This document shows positions 32,126-41,133 of a stretch of 60,045 nucleotides of DNA, in pieces (within the stretch, counting starts at the first letter, position 1; each line of letters opens with the position of its first letter). The DNA lies in contig JAKSOU010000006.1 of the NCBI GenBank assembly GCA_024405435.1, positions 1-60,045 on the forward strand, in the 5' to 3' direction. Origin of the DNA: Akkermansia sp. (GTDB lineage Bacteria > Verrucomicrobiota > Verrucomicrobiia > Verrucomicrobiales > Akkermansiaceae). Both the position numbers and the translations under genes were made by a program. Below the pieces are notes generated by a model. That model searched no databases. It worked only from the letters and a program-made list of their open reading frames with translations, and was not told the origin of the DNA.

Positions 32126-35100
32126 CTTGCGGCGTCTCCTTGCCGCCAGGGCGGCAAGCGCCAGCAAGGACAACGTGCCTGTGGCCGGTTCCGGAATCTG
32201 CTTGGTGAAGAAGTACACCGTGTCCGCGGTTCCGGTCTGTGTTCCCACAAAACCCTCCATCAGGCGCGTGCCGTCCAGCGTGGCGTACATGCGGAGCGCC
32301 TCCACATCGTACGCGGCACCATCCGCGAAGGTGACGGAGACCAGGTCCGCGTCCCCGATGGCGGCGGTCAGCCCGGCGAGATTCAGGGTAAGGTCGCTTC
32401 CCGTGATCATCACCTTGGAAATCAATTCGCTGTCAAGGTGCACCAGGGTGAGGCCTTGTTCGGCAACGGCCCAGGCGTCTGTGTCGCCGCAGCGGTAGAG
32501 CATCACATCCTCCGGCAGGACGGCGGCCTCGGATGCCTCCGTGCTGCCCTCGTCGAGGAAGGCCTTGGTTCCCGCCACGTGGAGGGCGGCGGCATCGTCC
32601 GTGATGCGGGAATTGGCGCGTATTTCCACGTTGTAGAGGTAGCCCGTGGTGTTCTCCGCCAGGTCCACGTAGGAGCCCTCGAGAGCCACATCGCGTATCA
32701 CGAAGTCGGAGTGGGTGAGAATCTCCGCGTTCTCCACGGTGTTCTCCGAGCCTGCGCCGCCGGTGATGGCGGCGGCGTCCACGTCCACCTTGCCGGAGAG
32801 CGTGGCGGCCTGCTCACCGTGACTGGTGATTTCAATTTGCCTGTCCTCGGCATCGGTCAGGTTGAGCTTGCCGGCAATGTTCAAACTGCCTTCCACCGCC
32901 ACGTCCGATGCGCCGGTGATGTCCGTGGCAATGGTGCCGTCCACGGCCTGGATATGCACGTCCTGCACGGTGCATGCACCCTGCAGCTCGGCGCTGTCGG
33001 TCAGCACGATGGTGCCGCCGGTGGCTTTCAGCTTGTTCGTGTCTGCATCCACGGTCAGGGTGCCGTCCTCCATGGTGATGACCTGCAGGGCTTCCTTTCC
33101 CTGCGCCTGGATGTCGGACACGGAGGCGGTGGTGAAGTCATCCACCATGAGGTATTCCGTGTGATCGATGTCGCCATCGTCCGTCACGCCCTGGCCATCG
33201 GTGCCCAGGCGGAGCGTCTTGCCGGCTGCCAGGCCGGTGTGTATCAGGATGGCGCCGTCGTCAATGGTGCGGGCGTTTTCCGCCAGGTTGGCGATGGTGA
33301 CGTGGGTGACCACGAAACCGTTGCGCCCGCCGCGTCCCTCAGTGTCCAAGTGGGTGGTTTGCTCGGTCTTGAGCTCGAACTCGGAGACATCGAAGCTGCC
33401 CTTCATGGTGAGGTCTCCGTTGTTGACGTTGATGGGTTCGAGCAGCTTAAGCGTCATGCCCTCCGCCACCTCAATGCCGCTGCTGCCGGTGGATGAGAGC
33501 GACTTGCCGAAGGTGGAGCCAATCTCCCCGCCGCGCAGGAGCACGTGGCCGTCCTCCAGCTCCACATCGAAGATACCGGTGTAGGTGGTGATGTCGATGT
33601 CGTTGACCTCCCCGTGTGAACCGGTGCCCAGGATGAGCGTGGCCCCGACATCCTCCGCGGGACCGGTGAGCGAGGCGATGTTGCCGCCGCTCAGCTTCAG
33701 GGTGCCGCTTTTGAACGTCACGTTGATCGGGGCTTCCGCCTTCGTGGCCAGCGCGTCCTCAAACAGCAGGCCGCCGCTGTTCACGATGATGTCCTGGTCG
33801 ATGCGCGAGGTGTCTCCGCTGAACGTCTGGGTGCCCTCGCCGTCCTTGACGATGGCTATCTTCTTGTACACGGTGCCGCCGAAGCTGTAATCGTCGTTGC
33901 CCGTCAGCTTAAGGGTGTAGACGTATTGCATGAACTCGTCGGTGTACAGGTTCTTCTCAAACGCATCCCTATCGTTGGGATCCGCTATGGTGTACAGCCC
34001 CCTTGTATTATAGTAGCCGTTGGCGGCCAGGAAGGTTTTTCCCGTGCTGCCCGTATCGTCGATGCCGTGTATGCTCAGGACGAACTCGGACTCGGGTATC
34101 GGCTTGAAGGAGACACGTCTATCCCCGATGGTGAAGCCGGCTATGCCGTACTGCACGCCGTCCTGCACAAAGCCGTCGGACATCACGCGCAGCGCTCCGT
34201 CCAGCTCACCACCCCGGTAGATGGTGACAAAGCCGCCCATGTCGAAGTATGCACCGGTGGCCTTGTCCTTGACGGCTTGTCCCGGGGCGTGCGTGGTGAC
34301 AGAGATGTCTCCCTTGTAGTAGTTGACATCCTTGTTCCCCAGGTAATTGATGATGGTTTTCTGCAAGCGGTTGGAGGTGGTGTAGCCGATGTTCAGGTCG
34401 CCCGCTCCCGCCAGGTTGGTGACCTCTATGAATTCCGCATACATGTTTCTGCCGTTGATGGAGGGCACATCTCCGTACAGGTTCAGGTGCGCCGCCTTGT
34501 CCACGGTCAGTGTTGTAATGATTGGGTGGAAGTTGCGGTTGCTGTCTGCCCCGGCGGCGTGGCGGAAGTCGAACACCGCATTTTCGTGCAGCGCGAGCTC
34601 GCTGAAACTCGGCAGGGATTTGGTGGTGCGGCCGAAGTACATGGTTGCCGAGCCGTAGACATCCATGTTCATGGGGTGGTAGTCCGTCAGGGGCGTATCC
34701 GCGGAGCCGAACATAACCTCGCCCAGCACCTTGACCTTCATGTACCGCGGCACTCCCATGAGCCCGGTGCCGTCGTCAAGGCGGAATTTGGCACCCTCCG
34801 CCACCGTCAGCGTGCAGTCCAGTCTTGCTCCGGTGTCGGTATCGCTCATGGCGTCCGCGCAGCGCACCTTGCCGCCGATGAGCTCGAAGCCTTCCGCGCC
34901 GCTGCCGGTGAGCACCAGGTCGCTGGTCTTGCCCAGCACGTAGTCCTGCGAGATGTTTTGCGTGACCACCACCGTGCGGTCGGTCCCCTCGGAATCGCCC
35001 ACCCGCACCGTGCCGTGGAAGTCCGCCATGTCGGCGCTGTCCAGCCGGTAGGTGACGGAACCCTCGTTGTTGGAATTGTACAGGCCCAAGGTGGTGGAGG

Positions 35101-35506
35101 CATCCCCGGTGAACGCGGTGTCCAGCGTGCAGTCCGTTGCGCTTGTGTACTGCAGTGTGGTGCCCGGCGCCAGGGCAGCGCTTTCCGCCGCCAGCGGAAC
35201 CTGAGCCGCCACCGTGCCGGCGTTCACGGCCACGGTTCCGGTGGAAACGGCGCCGTCCGAGCCGTTGGCCAGGGTGGCGCCCTGTTCAAAGGTGATGCTG
35301 TTCGGCGTCACCGTGCCCTCCACCGAGACGATGGGGTTGGCGGCGTTGAATGTCACGTCCTCCCCGCTGGTGGGGATGGTTTGGCCGTCCCAGGTGGAGG
35401 AGCTCCACGGGTTGTCGCCGCCGGTCCAGGCGGGAACCTCGGCCAGCGCGGGTGCCGTGCAGAGCGCGGCAAGCAGTGTCAATATGGTGTGTGATGTAGG
35501 TTTCAT
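32123..35506 (-). CDS. Giant secreted PEP-CTERM / autotransporter-repeat protein 2
   Basis: A 1127-residue exported protein with signal peptide MKPTSHTILTLLAALCTAPALA. The mature N-terminus VPAWTGGDNPWSSSTWDGQ is the start typical of autotransporter-repeat proteins (a WTGG/ST-W-DG strand followed by VTFNAANP). A beta-helix-like passenger follows, with a module NGDLTMKGSFDVSEFELK shared with the other two paralogues. It ends IPEPATGTLSLLALAALAA plus an Arg/Lys cluster, a PEP-CTERM tail. ATG 35506 is used because it starts the signal peptide; a longer frame upstream lies across the predicted promoter. It is probably a surface or matrix protein. Confidence 0.87.
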   Translation of the reverse strand: MKPTSHTILTLLAALCTAPALAEVPAWTGGDNPWSSSTWDGQTIPTSGEDVTFNAANPIVSVEGTVTPNSITFEQGATLANGSDGAVSTGTVAVNAGTVAAQVPLAAESAALAPGTTLQYTSATDCTLDTAFTGDASTTLGLYNSNNEGSVTYRLDSADMADFHGTVRVGDSEGTDRTVVVTQNISQDYVLGKTSDLVLTGSGAEGFELIGGKVRCADAMSDTDTGARLDCTLTVAEGAKFRLDDGTGLMGVPRYMKVKVLGEVMFGSADTPLTDYHPMNMDVYGSATMYFGRTTKSLPSFSELALHENAVFDFRHAAGADSNRNFHPIITTLTVDKAAHLNLYGDVPSINGRNMYAEFIEVTNLAGAGDLNIGYTTSNRLQKTIINYLGNKDVNYYKGDISVTTHAPGQAVKDKATGAYFDMGGFVTIYRGGELDGALRVMSDGFVQDGVQYGIAGFTIGDRRVSFKPIPESEFVLSIHGIDDTGSTGKTFLAANGYYNTRGLYTIADPNDRDAFEKNLYTDEFMQYVYTLKLTGNDDYSFGGTVYKKIAIVKDGEGTQTFSGDTSRIDQDIIVNSGGLLFEDALATKAEAPINVTFKSGTLKLSGGNIASLTGPAEDVGATLILGTGSHGEVNDIDITTYTGIFDVELEDGHVLLRGGEIGSTFGKSLSSTGSSGIEVAEGMTLKLLEPINVNNGDLTMKGSFDVSEFELKTEQTTHLDTEGRGGRNGFVVTHVTIANLAENARTIDDGAILIHTGLAAGKTLRLGTDGQGVTDDGDIDHTEYLMVDDFTTASVSDIQAQGKEALQVITMEDGTLTVDADTNKLKATGGTIVLTDSAELQGACTVQDVHIQAVDGTIATDITGASDVAVEGSLNIAGKLNLTDAEDRQIEITSHGEQAATLSGKVDVDAAAITGGAGSENTVENAEILTHSDFVIRDVALEGSYVDLAENTTGYLYNVEIRANSRITDDAAALHVAGTKAFLDEGSTEASEAAVLPEDVMLYRCGDTDAWAVAEQGLTLVHLDSELISKVMITGSDLTLNLAGLTAAIGDADLVSVTFADGAAYDVEALRMYATLDGTRLMEGFVGTQTGTADTVYFFTKQIPEPATGTLSLLALAALAARRRRK

Positions 35507-35525
35507 AGTGAAAAAGCTAGTAACC

Positions 35526-35553
35526 ATTCTAACATAGGCCTACCCGGTGTCAA
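35526..35553 (-). promoter_or_regulatory. Promoter of PEP-CTERM gene 2
   Basis: Minus strand: TTGACA (35548-35553), 16-nt spacer, TAGAAT (35526-35531). Leader about 13 nt, no SD. Confidence 0.68.
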
Positions 35554-35670
35554 TAATAAATTACAGGTTTACAGGCATTTGCAGGCATGCACGGCGGTCC
35601 GAACGCAAAAATTCACCGTATTATGTGAAAAGCGCCAAAATCCCGAGCGGCGGACGCCGCTCCGAACTTT

Positions 35671-35706
35671 CAAATTGTAAATCGTAAATCGTCAATTGTA
35701 AATTTT
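35671..35706. repeat. Heptamer tandem array, locus D
   Basis: AAATTGT/AAATCGT/CAATTGT units, here next to a hairpin rather than a terminator. Its last unit provides the TTGTAA used as the -35 box of the M16 gene. Confidence 0.85.
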
Positions 35707-35724
35707 AGCGCCTTGTGGCATATT
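35696..35724 (+). promoter_or_regulatory. Promoter of the M16 protease (leaderless)
   Basis: TTGTAA (35696-35701, from the repeat), 17-nt spacer, CATATT (35719-35724). ATG 35731 is the seventh base after the -10 box. Confidence 0.55.
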
Positions 35725-35730
35725 GTGTGC

Positions 35731-38232
35731 ATGCAACACGAGGTACACGTATGTCCGAACGGTTTGACGGTGCTTGCCGCGCCGCGGCGAGCGTTTCCGC
35801 TGGTATCGGTCCAGGTGTGGGTGGGCACGGGTTCCATGCTGGAGGGCGCGCACCTGGGCAGCGGCATATCCCACCTGCTGGAGCACCAGGTGTTCAAGGG
35901 CTCGGCGGAGTATAGCGGCGGGGAGCTGAACCGCCGCGTGCCGGAGCTGGGCGGCTCCTGGAACGCCTACACCACCACCGACCGCACCGTGTACCACATC
36001 GACGGCCCCGCCGCGCACTGGCGGGAGTTCCTGCACCTGCTGGTGCAGCTGGTGTTCCACCCCGCCTTCCCGCAGGATGAGTTCGAGCGCGAGCGCGATG
36101 TCATCCGCCGCGAGATGGACATGTACGCGGACGACCCGCAGGACGCCTCGTACCACGCGCTGGCGGAGACCCTGTACAAGGTGAGCCCGCGGCGGCTGCG
36201 GGTCACGGGCGCGCGCGCGCGCTTCGATGCCTTGACGTACGCCGACATGGTGGCGTACCACCGGGAGCGCTACGTGCCGGGCAACGTCTTCGTCTGCGTG
36301 GCGGGGGATGTGGATGCGGACGAGCTGTTCCGTGCCGCGGAGGAGGAGACTGCGGATGTGCCGTCCGCGCCGCTGCCGCAGGCGGTTCCGCCCGTGGAGC
36401 CGCGCCAGTGGGGCCCGCGCCTGCACCGGCGGGAGTTCGCCCAGCCCGCCAGCACCCTCATGCTCGCCTGGCGCATCCCCCATTCCAACCACCCGGATGC
36501 CGCGCCGCTCTCCATGCTGGCCTCCATCCTGGGGGATGGCCGCGCCGCCTGGCTCTACAAGCGCTTCCACGATGAGCTGGGCATGGCCCACGATATCGTC
36601 GCCACCGCCATGCCGGACCGCCACGGGGAGGGAGCCTTCGTGATTGAGGCGGACGTGGAGCGCGACCGCCGCGATGCCCTGCGCGATGCCCTTCTGGAGT
36701 ACGTGCGCGACCTCCCGCGGCAGGCGTTCAACGCCGCGCTGGCGCGCTGCCGCAAGCAGGTGCTCGCCGCGCGCATGCGCGTGCTCTCCAAGGTGCAGGG
36801 CGTGGCGGACACCCTCGGCATGTCCTGGCATCTCACCCGCAACGGCAACTGCATGGAGGAGTGGGACGCCGCGCTCTCCCGCGTGACCTCCGCAGACCTG
36901 TCGCGCGTGGCCGCAGCCTATTTCACCGCGGAGCGCCTGTGCGAGGTGAGCGTGGACCCCGAGGGCAGCAACCCGCCCGCCGCCGCGGCGGAAGAGTGCG
37001 CCGCGCTGCAGGAGCCGCAGGTGTGCACGCTGCCCAACGGCCTGCGCCTGGCCACGCGGGTGGACCGCCGCGTGCCGCTGGTGAGCGCCACGCTGGCGCT
37101 GGCCGCCGGCAGCCCCACGGAAACCGCGCGCACCGCCGGCATCAACTCCCTGCTGGCGGAATGCCTGCTCAAGGGCAGCGCCGCCCGCACCGCCGCAGAG
37201 CTGGCGGATGCCGTGGAGAACCTGGGCGGAACCATCCGCGGCGCTGCCGGAAACAACACCCTCACCGTCTCCGTGGACGGCATGGCCGCGGATGCCGAAA
37301 CGCTGCTCTCCCTGCTGGCGGACGCCGCCCTGCACCCCGCGTTCCCGCAAGCCGCCGTGGAGACGGAGAAGGAGGCCATGGTGGCGGATATCCGCGATGC
37401 AGAGGAAGACCCCCTCATGCTCGCCTTCCGCCGCACAAGGAAACTCTGCTTCGGCGATGTCTCCTACGGCAACCACCCGGACGGCTCCGTGGAGAGCGTG
37501 CAATCCCTCACGCGGAACGACCTGGCCGCCCAGCACGCGCGCCTGGCCTGCGCACGCAACGCCGTCCTCTCCATCGTCGGGGATATCGACCCCGCCGCCA
37601 TCCGCGCCGCCGCGGAAAGGCTCTTCTCCGCCATGCCCGCCGGGCAGCCCGCCGTCTGCACCCCCACCCCGGAACGCCGCGCCGCGGATGACACCCTCCC
37701 CAGCGACAAGGAGCAAGCCGTCCTCGTTCTCGCCGTGCCGGGGTGCGGTCTCGCCGGCGCCCGCGAGGCGGAGGAAATGCTTTTCTGCGAGTGGTGCCGC
37801 GACATGGCGGGCCCGCTCTTTGCGGAAATCCGTGAGAGGCGCGGCCTGGCGTACTACACCGCCGCCGCGCCGCTCGTGGGCGTGGATGCCGGCTGCATCT
37901 TCCTCTACCTGGGCACCGCGCCGGGGCAGGCCGCCCAGGCGCGCCAAGCCCTGCAGGAGCTGGTGGACCGCCTGGCGGTGGAGGGCATGCCCGCGGACGC
38001 CCTGGAGCGCACCCGCGCCACCCTGCTAGCCGCGCAGGATTTCGCGCGCCAGTCCGGCAGGAAGATTTGCTCCGCCATGGCCGTGAACGAGGTGCTCAAC
38101 CTCGGCGCCGACCACAACGACCGCCTTCCCGCGCGCATCCGCGCGGTCACCGTGGATTCCATGAACGCCTTCATCCGCGATGTACTCTCCCCCGATGCCA
38201 CGCGAACCTGGCTGCAAGTCGGCGGTGCGTGA
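35731..38232 (+). CDS. M16 family zinc peptidase (two-domain, pitrilysin-like)
   Basis: An 833-residue metallopeptidase of the insulinase/PqqL/processing-peptidase family. The first half is catalytic, with the inverted zinc motif HLLEH (about residues 51-55, GISHLLEHQVFKGS) and the distal glutamate region FERERDVIRREMDMYADD. The second half repeats the fold with a degenerate motif (INSLLAECLLKGS), as is normal for the non-catalytic partner domain. No signal peptide is seen, so it is probably cytoplasmic unless exported otherwise. ATG 35731 agrees with the family start (EVHVCPNGLTVL) and the promoter; an upstream TTG would extend across the -10 box. It is followed 56 bases later by the LpxR-like gene with its own promoter. 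Confidence 0.9.
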   Translation: MQHEVHVCPNGLTVLAAPRRAFPLVSVQVWVGTGSMLEGAHLGSGISHLLEHQVFKGSAEYSGGELNRRVPELGGSWNAYTTTDRTVYHIDGPAAHWREFLHLLVQLVFHPAFPQDEFERERDVIRREMDMYADDPQDASYHALAETLYKVSPRRLRVTGARARFDALTYADMVAYHRERYVPGNVFVCVAGDVDADELFRAAEEETADVPSAPLPQAVPPVEPRQWGPRLHRREFAQPASTLMLAWRIPHSNHPDAAPLSMLASILGDGRAAWLYKRFHDELGMAHDIVATAMPDRHGEGAFVIEADVERDRRDALRDALLEYVRDLPRQAFNAALARCRKQVLAARMRVLSKVQGVADTLGMSWHLTRNGNCMEEWDAALSRVTSADLSRVAAAYFTAERLCEVSVDPEGSNPPAAAAEECAALQEPQVCTLPNGLRLATRVDRRVPLVSATLALAAGSPTETARTAGINSLLAECLLKGSAARTAAELADAVENLGGTIRGAAGNNTLTVSVDGMAADAETLLSLLADAALHPAFPQAAVETEKEAMVADIRDAEEDPLMLAFRRTRKLCFGDVSYGNHPDGSVESVQSLTRNDLAAQHARLACARNAVLSIVGDIDPAAIRAAAERLFSAMPAGQPAVCTPTPERRAADDTLPSDKEQAVLVLAVPGCGLAGAREAEEMLFCEWCRDMAGPLFAEIRERRGLAYYTAAAPLVGVDAGCIFLYLGTAPGQAAQARQALQELVDRLAVEGMPADALERTRATLLAAQDFARQSGRKICSAMAVNEVLNLGADHNDRLPARIRAVTVDSMNAFIRDVLSPDATRTWLQVGGA

Positions 38233-38250
38233 CCGCGCGTGCCAATGTGC

Positions 38251-38279
38251 TTGACTGCCCGGGCAGATGGGAGTATACA
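38251..38279 (+). promoter_or_regulatory. Promoter of the LpxR-like gene
   Basis: TTGACT (38251-38256), 17-nt spacer, TATACA (38274-38279). ATG 38289 is 10 bases after the -10 box, giving a leader of about 3 nt. Confidence 0.65.
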
Positions 38280-38288
38280 GGTTGTGTT

Positions 38289-39266
38289 ATGAGTGCTATT
38301 CCGTGGGTTGTCATGGCGGCGGCATCCGCCCTTTCGTACTACACCAATCCGATTGCCAAGCCTGGCACGCCGGAGTTCAAGAACGCCCCCGTGCACCACT
38401 TCCGTGTGGGATTCGAGAACGATTGCGCATTCAACCGCGACCGCAACTACACACACGGCACACGCCTGGACTACGTGCGCGATATCGACGGCACGAACCG
38501 CAGCTACGGCTTCACCCTGATGCAGAACATCTACACCCCGGAAGTGCACACCCACCACGCCGTGCCCAACCAGCACCCCTACGCCGGATACCTGGCGCTC
38601 GGCGGCGCGTACCTCTGGCGCGGGCGCGATATCGGCTGCTCCGTGGAGTTCCAGCTGGGCACCTCCGGGCGCGCCTCCCTGGCCAAGGACGCCCAGAAGA
38701 TGATCCACTCCGCCGGAAAGATGGAGCAGTGGGATGGCTGGGGAGACCAGGTGCCCTCCGAGCTCACCATCCAGCTCACCTCGCGCCAGGACTACCGCAT
38801 GGCCTTCGTGGAAACGTCCACCGCAAGCGGCTGGCAGACGGACGGCCTGCTCTACACGCGGGAGGCCCTGGGCACCTTTGCCATCTCCGGCGGCGCGGGT
38901 TTCTCCCTCCGCTTCGGCCGCAACCTGCCGAACAACCTGCGCGTGAACGGCCAGGAGGCCGCCAACCTGTGCCGCGGGCTCATCGACTCGGGAACGTACC
39001 GCCCGGAGGCCGCTGCGTACTTCCTGCTGCTGCAGGGCGAGCTGGACTACGTGGCGCGCGACTTGACGATAGACGGCGGCGTGTTCCACAAGTTCCGCCA
39101 CAAGACGTGCAGCCGCACGCCGTGGCAGTTCCACGGCCAGTTCGGCCTGGGGGCGTCCTACCAGGGAATCGACTACTTCGCGGGCGCGCTGTTCTACAGC
39201 CACACCTACCGCACGCAGCCGCACAACTCCGTGCTGGGCTGCTTCACGCTGTCCTGGAACTGGTAA
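38289..39266 (+). CDS. LpxR-like lipid A deacylase family protein (DUF2219)
   Basis: A 325-residue outer-membrane beta-barrel of the LpxR/DUF2219 family; characterised members remove the 3'-acyloxyacyl chain of lipid A. The family start is visible: VGFENDCAFNRDRNYTHGTR (the FENDxxxxxDRxYTxG pattern with the conserved Asn-Asp), then NQHPYAGYLALGGAYL, and a barrel-type C-terminal strand ending SWNW. The short hydrophobic N-terminus (IPWVVMAAASALS) is a likely signal peptide. If functional it would alter the outer leaflet of LPS, relevant in a gut organism. It is followed 3 bases later by a ResB-like gene, possibly by readthrough. Confidence 0.8.
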   Translation: MSAIPWVVMAAASALSYYTNPIAKPGTPEFKNAPVHHFRVGFENDCAFNRDRNYTHGTRLDYVRDIDGTNRSYGFTLMQNIYTPEVHTHHAVPNQHPYAGYLALGGAYLWRGRDIGCSVEFQLGTSGRASLAKDAQKMIHSAGKMEQWDGWGDQVPSELTIQLTSRQDYRMAFVETSTASGWQTDGLLYTREALGTFAISGGAGFSLRFGRNLPNNLRVNGQEAANLCRGLIDSGTYRPEAAAYFLLLQGELDYVARDLTIDGGVFHKFRHKTCSRTPWQFHGQFGLGASYQGIDYFAGALFYSHTYRTQPHNSVLGCFTLSWNW

Positions 39267-39269
39267 GGC

Positions 39270-40316
39270 ATGGGTACGGCGGGCCGCATCACCCTGATGG
39301 CGCTTGGCGCGGGACTGGTCTTGCTGCTGGGCGGCGGCTGCCCTGTACTGGGGGCGCCGGAAGTGTACCGCGGCGGGGCCATGCTGGTGCTGGGGGCGCT
39401 GGTGGCCGTGCTGGGGCTTTGGGGGGCGTACGCGCTGGGGCGCGGCAAGCTGGCGCGGCTGGTGCTGGGCATGCTGTTCCTGTACATGGCGGTGGTGGGC
39501 CTGGTGGTGCTGCGCACGTACGGGCTGAAGGGCATTGAGTATTGCATGCAGGGCGGGCCGATGATTTTCGGCGCGGTGGGGCAGTTCTGCTATGCGCTCG
39601 TGGGCGTGATTTTCACCGCCGTGTTCGGCTACCTGGTCTCCCGCATCATGAACCGCCGCCTCTGGCTGGCAGGGCTGCACATCTGCGTGGCCGCGGTGGT
39701 CTGCGGCGCGTTTATCGACTACGCCCTGGAGGTGAAGGAGCGCGTCACCGTGCCCGCCAACGGCTCCGCCACCATTGCCGAGGTGCAGGGCGGGCCGCTG
39801 GACTTCTCCCTGCGCGTGCTGGATTTCCAAGAAACTTTCTATGACGATGCGCCCACCTACTCCATGTACACCATGGAGCAGGGCGGGGCGGGGGAGGCCG
39901 TGCCCGTGCCGTGCGAGGACGGCGTGCTGCTGGCGGGTGATGCGCGCGTGCCCGTGACGGAGCTGCACAGCGCGCCGGACATGCCGCGCCCGTTCAAGGT
40001 GCTGCCCGGCAATCCGCCGCGCGTGGTGCTGCAGAACCCGCCCACCGTGCGGGAGTACTCCGCCAACTGTGAAATCACCACCACCCACCGCGGCAGGGAG
40101 GAGAAGTACACCGCCCCCCTCCGCGTCAACGAGCCTCTCTCCTGCAAGGGCTGGCTCGTCTACCTGGAGAGCCACGGCATGCAGGGCGGGCAGCCTGCCG
40201 TGACCCTGCTGCTGCGCCGCGCGCCCGGCCGCATCACCGTGCTCACCGGCATGGCCGGCATCATCATCTGCACCGCCTGCTGGTGCTGGTGGAAAAAGGA
40301 GGACGACCCCGCATGA
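39270..40316 (+). CDS. ResB-like cytochrome c biogenesis membrane protein
   Basis: A 348-residue membrane protein with about four N-terminal hydrophobic helices, a periplasmic domain (about 165-320) and a final TM. The periplasmic end RVNEPLSCKGWLVYLESHG followed by a short segment and the closing helix (TVLTGMAGIIICTACWCWW) matches the C-terminal part of ResB/Ccs1, which with CcsA/ResC handles haem for cytochrome c maturation (system II). The N-terminus is shorter and more diverged than in Bacillus ResB. Its stop overlaps the ATG of the CcsA-like gene by 4 bases, which supports this assignment. Confidence 0.75.
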   Translation: MGTAGRITLMALGAGLVLLLGGGCPVLGAPEVYRGGAMLVLGALVAVLGLWGAYALGRGKLARLVLGMLFLYMAVVGLVVLRTYGLKGIEYCMQGGPMIFGAVGQFCYALVGVIFTAVFGYLVSRIMNRRLWLAGLHICVAAVVCGAFIDYALEVKERVTVPANGSATIAEVQGGPLDFSLRVLDFQETFYDDAPTYSMYTMEQGGAGEAVPVPCEDGVLLAGDARVPVTELHSAPDMPRPFKVLPGNPPRVVLQNPPTVREYSANCEITTTHRGREEKYTAPLRVNEPLSCKGWLVYLESHGMQGGQPAVTLLLRRAPGRITVLTGMAGIIICTACWCWWKKEDDPA

Positions 40317-41071
40317 GCGCCGCCGTGTACAGCCTCACCGCGCTGTGCATGCTGCTCTGCGTGTGCTCCGCGGCGTTCCATGCGGGCGGGCGCATCCACG
40401 CGGCGCGCAAGTGCTTCTGCGCGGCCTGGTGGGCGGCGCTCGCCCTGTTCGTGGCGGATTGGATTTTGGCCGCGGCTCCGCCCTTCGGCAACATGCGCCA
40501 CGTGCTGGCATTCTTCCCGCTGGTGATGGCCCCCGCCGCCGTCTACCTGCGCCGCTGCCGCGGGCAAGACCTCTGCGGCTGGCTCGCCGCGGCATCGGCC
40601 ATTGCGCTCATCGGCGCGCTGTGCCTGCCGCTGCAGGCGCACTGGCGCCAGATGCCCGCCCTGCAATCCCCGTGGTTCGTGCCGCACGTCACCGCCTACG
40701 TTGTCTCCTACGGCCTGATGGCCGTCTCCGCCATGCTGGCCCTGGCTTCCTTCCGCGGCAAGACCGATGAGCGTCTGGCTGCTGCCGATGCCGTGGCGCG
40801 CCTGGCCTTCCCGTTCATGACCTTCGGCCTGTGGAGCGGCGCCCTCTGGGCGGATGCCGCCTGGAGCGCCTACTGGGCGTGGGACATCAAGGAGGTCTGG
40901 TCTCTCATCACCTGGGTGCTCTACCTGCTCTACTTCCACACGCACGCGCACGCCGGATTCGCAGGTTGGCGCCGCCCCCTGCTGCTTTGCGGCTTCGCCG
41001 CCGTCCTCGTCACTTTCCTGGTGGTCAATTTCCTGCCCGCCCTCAACTCCCTCCACAGCTACGCCGGCTGA
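40313..41071 (+). CDS. CcsA/ResC-type cytochrome c assembly protein
   Basis: A 252-residue integral membrane protein of the CcsA/CcmC haem-handling family. The signature tryptophan-rich loop is present as YWAWDIKEVWSLITWVLYL (about 193-211), preceded by WSGALWADAAW; flanking His residues (VPHVTAYVVSYG, and LNSLHSYAG at the end) are candidate haem ligands. With ResB it forms system II cytochrome c synthetase, attaching haem to CxxCH apocytochromes outside the inner membrane. The ATG overlaps the previous stop by 4 bases. It ends at an intergenic heptamer array. Confidence 0.87.
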   Translation: MSAAVYSLTALCMLLCVCSAAFHAGGRIHAARKCFCAAWWAALALFVADWILAAAPPFGNMRHVLAFFPLVMAPAAVYLRRCRGQDLCGWLAAASAIALIGALCLPLQAHWRQMPALQSPWFVPHVTAYVVSYGLMAVSAMLALASFRGKTDERLAAADAVARLAFPFMTFGLWSGALWADAAWSAYWAWDIKEVWSLITWVLYLLYFHTHAHAGFAGWRRPLLLCGFAAVLVTFLVVNFLPALNSLHSYAG

Positions 41072-41090
41072 ACCGCCCGCGCGGAACTCA

Positions 41091-41123
41091 TAAATCGTCA
41101 ATCGTAAATCGCAAATTGTAAAT
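41091..41123. repeat. Heptamer tandem array, locus E
   Basis: AAATCGT, CAATCGT, AAATCGC, AAATTGT units between the convergent CcsA-like and ABC-2 permease genes. No obvious terminator hairpin adjoins this copy. Confidence 0.85.
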
Positions 41124-41133
41124 CCCCCTGCTC

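Larger units (their letters stand above)
35507..35730. other. Divergent region between PEP-CTERM gene 2 and the M16 protease
   Basis: 224 bases without a gene. It holds the promoter and short leader of PEP-CTERM gene 2 (minus), a hairpin GAGCGGCG/CGCCGCTC (35645-35662), array D and the M16 promoter. Confidence 0.7.
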
